The position numbers and the translations under genes are program-made. From Silicimonas sp963779765 (GTDB lineage: Bacteria > Pseudomonadota > Alphaproteobacteria > Rhodobacterales > Rhodobacteraceae), in the NCBI GenBank assembly GCA_963779765.1, contig CAVZZP010000001.1, forward strand, positions 310,001 through 374,000: 64,000 nt of DNA, given 5' to 3'. Positions 17,974 to 25,951 of this stretch are shown here, one piece after another. The stretch's first letter is position 1. Each line of letters opens with the position of its first letter. Below the pieces are notes generated by a model. It saw only the letters and a list, made by a program, of their open reading frames with translations, searched no databases and was not told the origin of the DNA.

Positions 17974-18995
17974 GCCTCCGTGACCACGACGCCCGCGACC
18001 AGTCGAAGCAGGCAGTCGACATCCCCGAAGCCGCCCGACTTCGTCACGATGGTCCGTCCGCCGCCCTCCGACACGGGCAATCCGGGAAGCGCCTCGCCCT
18101 TAAGCGACAGGACGTCGATTCCGATTGCGTCGAGACAGGCCTCGGCGGTCGCACCGCCAGAGAAGATCACCGACCTAGCGCCGGCGAGCCATGCAGCAGC
18201 ACCTTCCGCGAAACGGCGCGATGTCTCGGAGGGATCGTCTTCCCGGCCGCCAACGATCTGGAGAAGCGTCACCGGGGCGTAGGCGCCCTCCGGTACAGGT
18301 GGAACCATGCCGGAGACGGCTCTGACATGCTGAACGCCCTCCCCGTCCCGGACGAGGTGCGCCACCTGCGACAGCGTGATCGGGTCCGTCGAGCCGATGG
18401 CGATACAGATCGGCCCGGCAAGGTGTATCGGCTCGCGTGCAGCGACCATCCCGAGGGAGGACGCAAGCGCCGAGGCAAGCCCCCGCGCCCCCACAAGGAC
18501 CGTACCCTCACCCGCAAGACGCAGAACCTGCCGCATGTCCGAAGCCGTGACGGTGTCGGGAACGGCGGCGCGCTCCGACGCCGCGCCTAGAGCCTCGGAG
18601 ACGGACATCGGCGTGTCGATCCCGAAACCCTCCAGATGGCCGTTTCGCACGATCCGGCCGAACTCGGGAATCGCAGGCGCGACGATCATCTTGCGGTCGC
18701 CGAATGCCTCGAGCTCGGACACGACATTGCCCTTCAGGCGCGAGTCGATCTTCTTGAAAAGCCGTACGCCCCTCGGCAACTCGGCCAGAACGGCGGCGAC
18801 TCTTCGCTGCGCCTCTCCCGCATGGACTTCGCGGGAGCGGGTCGAGACCGACACGACGCCCGGCCGCGCGGCCAAAGCAGCGTTCAGCATCTCCGGACGC
18901 GTGGCGACGATGACGCCACCCGCAACCCCGGCGAAGGGCGCAGCCGCGTCGAGCGCGCCGGTCAGGTCATCGGCTATGATGGCGAGTTGAAGCAA
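17970..18995 (-). CDS. Four-carbon acid sugar kinase (OtnK/DtnK family)
   Basis: This enzyme phosphorylates the 4-hydroxyl of a C4 sugar acid such as D-threonate, L-threonate or D-erythronate, using ATP. The 341 residues start at TTG 18995, behind GGAGGGAG. The N-terminal substrate domain shows LAIIADDLTGALDAAAPFA and RLFKKIDSRLKGN. The C-terminal nucleotide domain shows VIFSGGATAEACLDAIGI and a glycine-rich TKSGGFGD. The family pairs with PdxA2, present on the opposite strand at 12864-13811. Together they would yield dihydroxyacetone phosphate. The operon runs kinase, GntR, transporter, all with four-base overlaps. Exact stereochemistry of the substrate is unknown. Confidence 0.88.
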   Translation of the reverse strand: MLQLAIIADDLTGALDAAAPFAGVAGGVIVATRPEMLNAALAARPGVVSVSTRSREVHAGEAQRRVAAVLAELPRGVRLFKKIDSRLKGNVVSELEAFGDRKMIVAPAIPEFGRIVRNGHLEGFGIDTPMSVSEALGAASERAAVPDTVTASDMRQVLRLAGEGTVLVGARGLASALASSLGMVAAREPIHLAGPICIAIGSTDPITLSQVAHLVRDGEGVQHVRAVSGMVPPVPEGAYAPVTLLQIVGGREDDPSETSRRFAEGAAAWLAGARSVIFSGGATAEACLDAIGIDVLSLKGEALPGLPVSEGGGRTIVTKSGGFGDVDCLLRLVAGVVVTEA

Positions 18996-19091
18996 GCTCC
19001 CTCCAAAGGCGAATTTGTTCGCAGGGTAGAAGCAAAGGCTTGTCCGTCAATACTGTTCTCGGTCCAGTCTGTTTACATATCCGGCCATCTC

Positions 19092-19838
19092 TCACGCCAT
19101 GAAGGTGCCGCCGTTCGCGTTCAGCGTCTCGCCTGTTACGAAGCCCGAGGCGTCGGAGGCGAGAAACAGGATCGTGTCGGCGATCTCGCTCGCCCGTCCG
19201 AGGCGGCCCAGGGGCACGTTCCCCGTGACCTGCGCGCGATAGGCTTCGTCCCATTCGGCGGTCATGTCCGTCTCGACCGGGCCGGGACAGACGGCGTTTA
19301 CCCGTATGCCGTGCGGCGCCATCTCGCGGGCGAGATGCATGGTGAGATAGTTCACCGCCGCCTTCGACGCGCCATAGGCCGGCGCCGCATTCCGGTGCGG
19401 TGTCTTGGCTGTGGTCGAGCTGACGTTGACGATCCGGCCCGAGCGCGCGGCGATCATCGCGGGAAGAACCGCGCGGCAGGCGTGAAGCGTGCCGTTGAGG
19501 TTGACGTCCATGACGCGCTGCCAATCCTTTAGCGCCATGTCCAGCGTGCCCGAGCGCAGGTTCATCCCAGCGTTGTTCACGAGGACGTCGATGCGCCCGA
19601 AGCGGTCCAGAGCCGTCTGCGCGAGCAGCGCGCTCACCGCCGGGTCGACGATGTCCCCGGCGACGGCGACGGCCGCGGCCGGACCTATCTCGGCCGCAAG
19701 CGCCTCGACCCGCTCGAGGCCCGTGGCATGGACGACCACCCGTGCGCCTGCCCGTGCGAGCCTCAGCGCCGTCTCCCGCCCGATGCCCCGGCTTGCGCCC
19801 GTGACGATGGCCACCTGTCCGTCCAGCGGCACGATCAT
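19092..19838 (-). CDS. Short-chain dehydrogenase/reductase (SDR)
   Basis: This is a classical NAD(P)-dependent SDR of 248 residues. It has TGASRGIGR (cofactor loop), VLVNNAGMN, the catalytic Ser in NVSSTTAK, and Tyr/Lys in AYGASKAAVNYL. The C-terminal PGPVETDM and GETLNANGGTFMA are FabG-like. The start ATG overlaps the cytochrome b561 stop. A 96-base gap separates it from the kinase gene downstream, so the kinase may have its own promoter. It could oxidise a C4 polyol, aldose or lactone that feeds the kinase; this is inference from position. Confidence 0.9.
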   Translation of the reverse strand: MIVPLDGQVAIVTGASRGIGRETALRLARAGARVVVHATGLERVEALAAEIGPAAAVAVAGDIVDPAVSALLAQTALDRFGRIDVLVNNAGMNLRSGTLDMALKDWQRVMDVNLNGTLHACRAVLPAMIAARSGRIVNVSSTTAKTPHRNAAPAYGASKAAVNYLTMHLAREMAPHGIRVNAVCPGPVETDMTAEWDEAYRAQVTGNVPLGRLGRASEIADTILFLASDASGFVTGETLNANGGTFMA

Positions 19839-20416
19839 TCCCGTCCCGAGGCGCTTCGGACTTCGCTCCGAAGCATACGTTCAAGCGTCTTGTTGCCGAA
19901 GACCATGTGCTCGAACAGGGCGCCCAGGCTGTGTCCGATGATGAGCAGGATGAAGGGCCAGCGCAGCCATTCGTGAAGCTCGCCCGCCAGGTCGCTTTTC
20001 AACACCCAGGCAACGAGACCGGTCATCGGCATGACCAGGATGAAGGCATAGAGTGCGATGTGTGCGACCTTGCCGATCAGCACGATGGCACGAGGCGCCG
20101 GCATGGACGGAGCGGGCGGTCCGACACTCAGCCGCACGGCAAGCCGCCAGACTGCGAGGAACAGGATGGTCGATCCGATCGCGATGTGCCCGACCGTCAG
20201 CGCCTGCCCGATGAAGCCGTGAAGGGCCGGGTCGCCGTCCATCCGTGCGTCGAAAGCGACCTCGATCGCGCCATTCAGAAGAAGCTGCACCAGGACGAGG
20301 CCGGCAATCGCCCAGTGAAGCGCGATCTGGAGCGGCGTATAGCCATCTACCTCGGCCCGCGCCTCGGACACATCCTGGCCGCTTGGCCTCTTCCGTATCG
20401 TGTCCATATCAGGCAT
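19835..20416 (-). CDS. Cytochrome b561 family protein
   Basis: This is a di-heme b inner-membrane electron carrier with four helices. The 193-residue form starts at ATG 20416 (MPDMDTIRKRP); ATG 20407 is also possible. Candidate haem histidines are in QIALHWAIAG, VGHIAIGST, VAHIALYAF and IIGHSLGALFEH. Such proteins pass electrons between quinone and periplasmic acceptors or quench superoxide. It heads the minus-strand operon through the SDR, an unusual pairing. It is divergent from the caa3 oxidase operon with only 74 bases between starts, so coupling to respiration is plausible. Confidence 0.85.
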   Translation of the reverse strand: MPDMDTIRKRPSGQDVSEARAEVDGYTPLQIALHWAIAGLVLVQLLLNGAIEVAFDARMDGDPALHGFIGQALTVGHIAIGSTILFLAVWRLAVRLSVGPPAPSMPAPRAIVLIGKVAHIALYAFILVMPMTGLVAWVLKSDLAGELHEWLRWPFILLIIGHSLGALFEHMVFGNKTLERMLRSEVRSASGRE

Positions 20417-20490
20417 CTTTTTCGAGTATCCCGTCGCAGGCGCCCGCTCCCGAAGGAACGACGCGTCGTCACGTCCTAACAAAGCCCCAG

Positions 20491-21483
20491 GTGCCCCTCA
20501 TCGCAAGCCATCTTCATAACGGGTCGGGGCAATTCGCCGCCAAATGGCCGGGATGCGCTGCCCTCGCGCTACTCGCGGGCTGCAATCCCGCGCAGAGCGT
20601 CCTGCATCCGGCAGGCGAGGACGCGGCCGAAATCGCGCGGCTTTTCTGGATCATGGCCGCGGGCGCCGTGGTGATCTGGGCGGTCGTCTTCGGGTCGGCC
20701 GTCTTCGCCATCGTCTCCCGCCGGAAGCCCACCACCGAACGGGGCGCCGACCTCGTTGTCCTTATCGGCGGGGTCGTGTTCCCGACCGTGACGCTCGGAG
20801 CGCTTCTGGCCTACGGGCTCACGCTCCTGCCCGACTGGGGTCCCGGAGAGCCGCCCGACCTCCGCGTCCACGTCGAAGCCGAACAGTACTGGTGGCGCGT
20901 CCGCGTCGAAGGCCCTGACGGCGAGATGATAGAGACCGCGAACGAGGTCGTCTTGCCCGCGGGCGCAGAGGTCGACTTTCACCTGACCAGCCCCGACGTG
21001 ATCCATTCATTCTGGATCCCGCCGCTGGGCGGCAAGATGGACACCATACCGGGACGCGAGAACGTTCTACGGTTGCGACCGACGACGCCCGGCATCTATC
21101 GCGGCATATGCGCCGAGTTCTGCGGTGCGAGCCATGCCTTCATGGCATTCGAGGCGCGAGTCGTATCGCCCGAGGACTTCGCCGCCTACCTCGCCGCTCA
21201 GGCTGCGCCCGCGAGTGGCGACGCCTCGGCCTTCGTCGAGGCAGGCTGCGGCGGCTGCCATACGGTGCGGGGCGTCGTCGAGCTTGGAGCAACCGGACCC
21301 GACCTAACGCATTTCGCCAGCCGCGCGACCATCGCCGGCATCCTCGACAACACGCCCGAGATCCTGCGGGACTGGATCGCCCATCCCGCCGCTTTCAAGC
21401 CCGACGCGCGGATGCCGGCCTATGACATGCTGACGGACGAAGAAATGGATGCGATCATCGCCTTCCTGGGAAGGTTGAAATGA
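20491..21483 (+). CDS. ctaC: Cytochrome c oxidase subunit II with C-terminal cytochrome c domain (caa3 type)
   Basis: This subunit receives electrons from cytochrome c. It begins at GTG 20491 without a strong ribosome site. A lipoprotein-like signal follows, with lipobox LLAGC, so it is probably lipid-anchored. Two membrane helices follow (about residues 55-78 and 92-112). The CuA domain carries HSFWIPPLGGKMD and the ligands in CAEFCGASHAFM. The extra C-terminal domain binds haem c through CGGCH (near residue 252) with axial Met in DARMPAYDML, which defines a caa3 enzyme. It overlaps the next gene by four bases. Confidence 0.9.
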   Translation: MPLIASHLHNGSGQFAAKWPGCAALALLAGCNPAQSVLHPAGEDAAEIARLFWIMAAGAVVIWAVVFGSAVFAIVSRRKPTTERGADLVVLIGGVVFPTVTLGALLAYGLTLLPDWGPGEPPDLRVHVEAEQYWWRVRVEGPDGEMIETANEVVLPAGAEVDFHLTSPDVIHSFWIPPLGGKMDTIPGRENVLRLRPTTPGIYRGICAEFCGASHAFMAFEARVVSPEDFAAYLAAQAAPASGDASAFVEAGCGGCHTVRGVVELGATGPDLTHFASRATIAGILDNTPEILRDWIAHPAAFKPDARMPAYDMLTDEEMDAIIAFLGRLK

Positions 21484-23972
21484 CCGACGCCGCGACCCGA
21501 AAGGCGCAGGAACGGCGCCTAGAGAAAACCTGGGAGACGCCGAAGGGCTTTGCCTACTGGTCCGACGTGAACAACACCTCGGTCGGGATCTGGTACATCG
21601 TCACCGCCTTCGCCTTCATGCTGTTCGGTGGCGCGCTGGCGCTTATCATCCGCGCGCAGCTTGCGGTGCCAGAGGCCGACCTCGTCTCGGCCGATACCTA
21701 CAACCAGGTCTTCACGCTGCACGGCACGGTGATGATGTTCCTCTTCGCCGTCCCGATCTTCGAGGCAGTGGCGATCCTGATCCTGCCCGCGATGCTGGGT
21801 GCGAGGGACCTTCCCTTTCCGCGCCTCTCAGCCTTCGGCTACTGGTGCTTCCTCATCGGCGGCACCTTCGTCTGCGGCTCGATCTTTTTCGGCATCGCGC
21901 CTGACGGTGGGTGGTTCATGTATCCGCCGCTCGCCACCGAGCAGGCGGGCATCGGCGCCGACATCTGGCTTCTGGGCCTGTCGTTCATCGAGGTCGCTTC
22001 CATCGCAGCCGCCGTCGAGCTGATCGTGGGCGTCCTGAAGTGCCGCGCGCCGGGGATGCACATCAATCTCACGCCGCTCTACGGGTGGTACGTCCTCGTC
22101 GTGGGCGCGATGATCCTCTTCGCCTTTCCGCCCCTGATCGCGGGCGATATCCTTTTCGAGCTCGAGCGCCTGCTGGACTGGCCGTTCTTCGATATCACGC
22201 GGGGGGGCGACCCGCTGCTGTGGCAGCACCTCTTCTGGATCTTCGGCCATCCCGAGGTCTACATCATCTTCCTTCCCGCCATCGCCCTTCTCGCCATGAT
22301 CATCCCGACCTTCTCGGGCCGTCCCATCGTCGGATACTCGTGGATCGTGCTCTCGGCGATCGGCACCGGCTTCATCAGCTTCGGGCTTTGGGTCCACCAC
22401 ATGTTCACGACGGGGCTGCCCTCGATCTCGCTCGGCTTCTTCTCGGCGGCGTCCGAGGCCGTGGCGATCCCGACTGGCATCCAGCTTTTCGCCTTCATCG
22501 GAACGGTGATGCTGGGCCGCGCGCAGCGGTCGGTGCCGATGATCTTCTGCCTCGGCGCCCTCGCGATCTTCGTCGGGGGCGGCTTGACCGGCGTGATGGT
22601 CGCGGTGGCGCCCTTCGACTTCCAGGTCCACGACACCTATTTCGTCGTCGCCCACCTTCACTACACGCTGATCGGCGGGATGCTTTTCCCGACGCTGGCC
22701 GGCGTCCATTACTATTTCCCCTTCTTCAGCGGGCGCCTTCTGTCCGACCGCCTGGGCGTCTGGTCGTTCTGGCTGATCTTCGCCGGCTTCAACGTGGCCT
22801 TCCTGCCCATGCACCTCACGGGTCTTCTCGGGATGCCGCGCCGGGTCTTCACCTACGGCGCCGACCGGGGATGGAACGAGTTGAACCTGGTCTCGAGCAT
22901 CGGTGCTTTCGTGCTGGCGGCGGGTTTTCTGCTCTTCGTCTGGAACTGCCTCAAGTCATGGCGCCACGGCCGTGAGGCAGGGCACAACCCCTGGAAGGCT
23001 GGTACGCTGGAATGGCTTTCGCCCTCGCTCAACATCGGGATGCGCTCGATACCCGCCATCAGCCACCGCTATCCGCTCTGGGATGATCCAGACATCGTCC
23101 GCCGCAGCCTCGAGGCCGAGGGCTATCTGCCCGACGCCGAGGAAGGCAAGCGCGAGACGCTGGTGACGACGGTGCTGGACGCAAAGCCGGTCCAGGTGCT
23201 GAGGGTCCCCGAGCCTTCGTTCGTGCCCATGGTCGCCGCCATCGGGCTGGGAGGGCTCTTCATCCTTTCGACCTTCCATTTCTACTGGACTGCGCTCGCC
23301 TCGGGTCTCCTCTACCTCGCGGCGCAAATCTGGTGGCTGTGGAACGGCGCGGCACCGATCCCGGAGAAGACCGAGAAGGACGTGGGCAACGGCCTGGTCC
23401 TTCCACTGTACCGTTCGGGGCCGCAGGCCACGGGCTGGTGGGCCATGTTCATAACCATGACAGGCGACGCCACGGCCTTCCTCGCCCTCGTCTTCGGCTA
23501 TTTCTTCTTCTGGACCGTCCACCCCGAATTCCCGCCTTCGGGTAGCGTGACACCGGGCATGTTCTGGCCCGCGGCCGCAGGTCTCCTGACGGCTCTTGCC
23601 TGGGGCCTGACGCTTGCGGCGCGGCTGAGAAACGCTGCCGGCGCGGTATCGACGGCGCGCGTCCTTCTCGGCCTGTCGGTCGTCTCGACCCTGGCGGCAG
23701 CGGCAGCCTTCGCGCTCGGGCCGCTCGTCAACGGGATGGACCCCACATCGCACTCCTACCCCGCCATCGTCGGCGCACTGATCCTCTGGGTCATGGCGCA
23801 TCTTCTCGCGGGGGCGATCATGCAGGGCTATTGCCTTGCCCGGTCGCTGGCGGGGAAAATGACGCCGGAGTACGACGCGGACATCTGGAACGTGACGCTC
23901 TACTGGCACTTCACGCTCTTCGCCGGCCTCGTCACGGCGGCGGTCATCGGCTTCGTCCCGGGGGCGCAATGA
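21480..23972 (+). CDS. ctaD: Cytochrome c oxidase subunit I-III fusion (caa3 type)
   Basis: This catalytic proton-pumping oxidase subunit has 830 residues. The subunit I part (about 1-590) holds the low-spin haem ligand in FTLHGTVMMF, the CuB centre and cross-linked Tyr in WIFGHPEVYIIFLPA, the HH pair in WVHHMFTTG and the haem ligands in VVAHLHYTLIGG. The subunit III part (about 625-830) starts at NGLVLPLYRSGPQATGWWAM and has five further helices. Fusion of I and III is known in some caa3 enzymes. It reduces oxygen to water using electrons from the subunit II haem. Confidence 0.93.
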   Translation: MTDAATRKAQERRLEKTWETPKGFAYWSDVNNTSVGIWYIVTAFAFMLFGGALALIIRAQLAVPEADLVSADTYNQVFTLHGTVMMFLFAVPIFEAVAILILPAMLGARDLPFPRLSAFGYWCFLIGGTFVCGSIFFGIAPDGGWFMYPPLATEQAGIGADIWLLGLSFIEVASIAAAVELIVGVLKCRAPGMHINLTPLYGWYVLVVGAMILFAFPPLIAGDILFELERLLDWPFFDITRGGDPLLWQHLFWIFGHPEVYIIFLPAIALLAMIIPTFSGRPIVGYSWIVLSAIGTGFISFGLWVHHMFTTGLPSISLGFFSAASEAVAIPTGIQLFAFIGTVMLGRAQRSVPMIFCLGALAIFVGGGLTGVMVAVAPFDFQVHDTYFVVAHLHYTLIGGMLFPTLAGVHYYFPFFSGRLLSDRLGVWSFWLIFAGFNVAFLPMHLTGLLGMPRRVFTYGADRGWNELNLVSSIGAFVLAAGFLLFVWNCLKSWRHGREAGHNPWKAGTLEWLSPSLNIGMRSIPAISHRYPLWDDPDIVRRSLEAEGYLPDAEEGKRETLVTTVLDAKPVQVLRVPEPSFVPMVAAIGLGGLFILSTFHFYWTALASGLLYLAAQIWWLWNGAAPIPEKTEKDVGNGLVLPLYRSGPQATGWWAMFITMTGDATAFLALVFGYFFFWTVHPEFPPSGSVTPGMFWPAAAGLLTALAWGLTLAARLRNAAGAVSTARVLLGLSVVSTLAAAAAFALGPLVNGMDPTSHSYPAIVGALILWVMAHLLAGAIMQGYCLARSLAGKMTPEYDADIWNVTLYWHFTLFAGLVTAAVIGFVPGAQ

Positions 23973-24370
23973 CGGAAGCGGCACCGCATAAGCCCCGGCG
24001 GATCGAGACGGGCACCGACCTGCGGCAAGTCATCGCCGCCCCCGTCGTCTGGTCGCTTCATTTCCTCGCCTGCTACGTCTGGGCTGCCATTCACTGCGAG
24101 AAGGCGGGGAGGATGGCGGACCTCGACCCGGCGCGGACCGGCATCTTCGTCCTGACCGGCATCGCGCTTGCCTTCATCGGCTTCAACACGCTTCGACTGT
24201 GGCGCATCCGCGCGCGAAGCCTGACCGACAACGACTTCGACTACGAGCACGACACGCCGGAGGAGCGGCATCGCTTCCTCGGTCACGTCGCGCTGATGCT
24301 TTCGGTCCTGTCGGGGATCGGCGTGATCTATGTCGCGATACCCGCCGTTCTCGTGGAGACCTGCCGATGA
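23969..24370 (+). CDS. Small membrane protein of the caa3 oxidase operon
   Basis: This 133-residue protein starts at ATG 23969, overlapping the oxidase stop. It has three hydrophobic helices, about residues 24-44 (VVWSLHFLACYVWAAIHCEK), 58-78 and 108-130. A charged loop, DNDFDYEHDTPEERHR, lies between the second and third. I do not recognise a named family. Position between subunit I-III and the CtaG-like gene, with four-base overlaps on both sides, suggests an accessory subunit or assembly factor of the oxidase. Cys and His near the first helix could bind metal or haem. Confidence 0.75.
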   Translation: MTEAAPHKPRRIETGTDLRQVIAAPVVWSLHFLACYVWAAIHCEKAGRMADLDPARTGIFVLTGIALAFIGFNTLRLWRIRARSLTDNDFDYEHDTPEERHRFLGHVALMLSVLSGIGVIYVAIPAVLVETCR

Positions 24371-24987
24371 GCGGTATCCGCCCCGTGTGGCTGGTCCTTG
24401 GCGTGGCAAGCCTGATGGCGCTGTGGGCCGGTCCCCTGCCCGGCATCGTCCGCGACGGAAGCCATGCGGCGCATATGATCCTGCACATGGGTGTCGTCGC
24501 CGTGGCGATCCCGCTGATCGCCCTTGGTCTCGCTCCCGCGCTGGCTGATAGTCGCCTCGCCGCCCGCGCGCCCACGATCCTCGCCGCCGTCACCATGATC
24601 GATCTCGTCGTGATCTGGGCCTGGCACCTGCCCGCGCTTCAGGCCGCCGCACGCGGCAACGGTTGGATCCTGTCGCTGGAACAGGCGAGCTTCGCGCTGG
24701 CTGCCCTCTTCATCTGGTTGCCCGCCCTGGCGGGCCCGGCCTTTGCGGGTGCGCTGGCGTTGTTTTTCACCGCGATGCACATGACGCTTCTTGGCGTGCT
24801 CATCGCCGTGTCGCCCGTTCTCCTCCACGGGCACGAGGGGCACGGCGTGGGGATCTGGGGCCTCGAAGCGATGCAGGACCAGGAATTGGGCGGGATCGTC
24901 ATGCTCGCCGTTTCAGGCAGCGTCTACCTTCTGGCCGGCCTCTGGCTGGCCGCAGTGGGATTGAGGCCGTCGGAGGCGCGGACATGA
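24367..24987 (+). CDS. Cytochrome c oxidase assembly protein, caa3_CtaG type
   Basis: This polytopic inner-membrane protein has 206 residues and about six helices. His-rich membrane segments such as SHAAHMILHMG, WAWHLPALQAAAR and FFTAMHMTLLGVL fit the CtaG/caa3 assembly family, which is needed for copper delivery to subunit I in Bacillus-type oxidases. The loop HGHEGHGVGIWGLEAMQDQELGG may bind copper. It overlaps both neighbours by four bases. It is distinct from the COX11-type CtaG of most proteobacteria. Confidence 0.85.
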   Translation: MSGIRPVWLVLGVASLMALWAGPLPGIVRDGSHAAHMILHMGVVAVAIPLIALGLAPALADSRLAARAPTILAAVTMIDLVVIWAWHLPALQAAARGNGWILSLEQASFALAALFIWLPALAGPAFAGALALFFTAMHMTLLGVLIAVSPVLLHGHEGHGVGIWGLEAMQDQELGGIVMLAVSGSVYLLAGLWLAAVGLRPSEART

Positions 24988-25947
24988 AGCGGGGGGCACT
25001 GATCGCAGTCGGCGGATCGGCCGCGCTTTTCGGTCTCGTGGCCGCCCTAACGGCGTTTCGGCCGCCACTTCAGACGTTTGACACGCTTCTCTCCGCCGCG
25101 CGGGGACACGACGTGCCCGCGTTCGTCGAGGGCGAGGACGACCCGGGAGTACTGCGTCGCGCTGCCGTCCACTACGACCTTGTCTGCGCCGAGTGCCACG
25201 GCAGCCCGGCCGACCCCGAGCGTGGCCGCCACCTCGTGCTTGTGCCGCCGGCACCGCGCCTTCATGACCGGCTGACAGACTGGACACCCGCCCTTCTCTA
25301 TCGCGTGGTTCACGATGGCGTACCGGGAAGCGCCATGCCCGGCTGGACAGCGCCCGGCCGGTCGGACGAGGTCTGGGCCATGGTGGCGTTTCTTCTGCGA
25401 CTGCCCGACCTCGACGCCGACGAGTACGCAAAGGTCGCCGCGATGGACACGGTCGCTGAAGACGACACTGTCGCGATCTGCGCCCGCTGCCACCTCCGCG
25501 ACCTCGATTCCGCGCCACGTCTGGGGATACAGGCCCCGGCCTACCTTGCCGACGCCCTGCAAGCCTTTCGCTCAGGCGCACGAAAAAGCGGCTTCATGCA
25601 GGAGGTGGCGACCGAACTCGACGCCGAGGCCATCGAAGAACTGGCCGAGCGGATGTCCGGCGAGGCACGCGAGATCGCCGCTGAACTCGGCGCCGACCAT
25701 CGCCTTGAATGGCAACCCCGACCAGTCGGTCGGGGCCTGTCTTGGCTGTCACGGAAACGCGGCGTCTCCGGCGTACCCCCGCCTTGCGGGGCAATACCGA
25801 AGCTACCTCGAAACTCAGCTTCACCTCTTCATGGAAGACGACCCCGAGCGCGGCGGCGGACCCTGGGTCGCGCTCATGCATCACGCCTCGGGCGAGTTGA
25901 CCGAAGCAGAGATCGCCGAGCTGGCAGATTGGTTCTCACGCCAATAG
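24984..25947 (+). pseudogene. Membrane-anchored multihaem cytochrome c, one frameshift
   Basis: This is the last gene of the caa3 operon. An N-terminal anchor helix (residues 5-24) is followed by three cytochrome c-like segments: CAECH at residues 68-72 with a likely axial Met in GSAMPGW; CARCH at 166-170; and CLGCH near 251, which lies in the next frame. The shift occurs around 25705, where removing one T from CGCCTTGAAT gives a continuous HRLNGNPDQSVGACLGCHG and a 320-residue three-haem protein. It probably feeds electrons to the oxidase or accepts them from periplasmic dehydrogenases. The break is more likely sequence error than decay. Confidence 0.78.
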
Positions 25948-25951
25948 CGCG

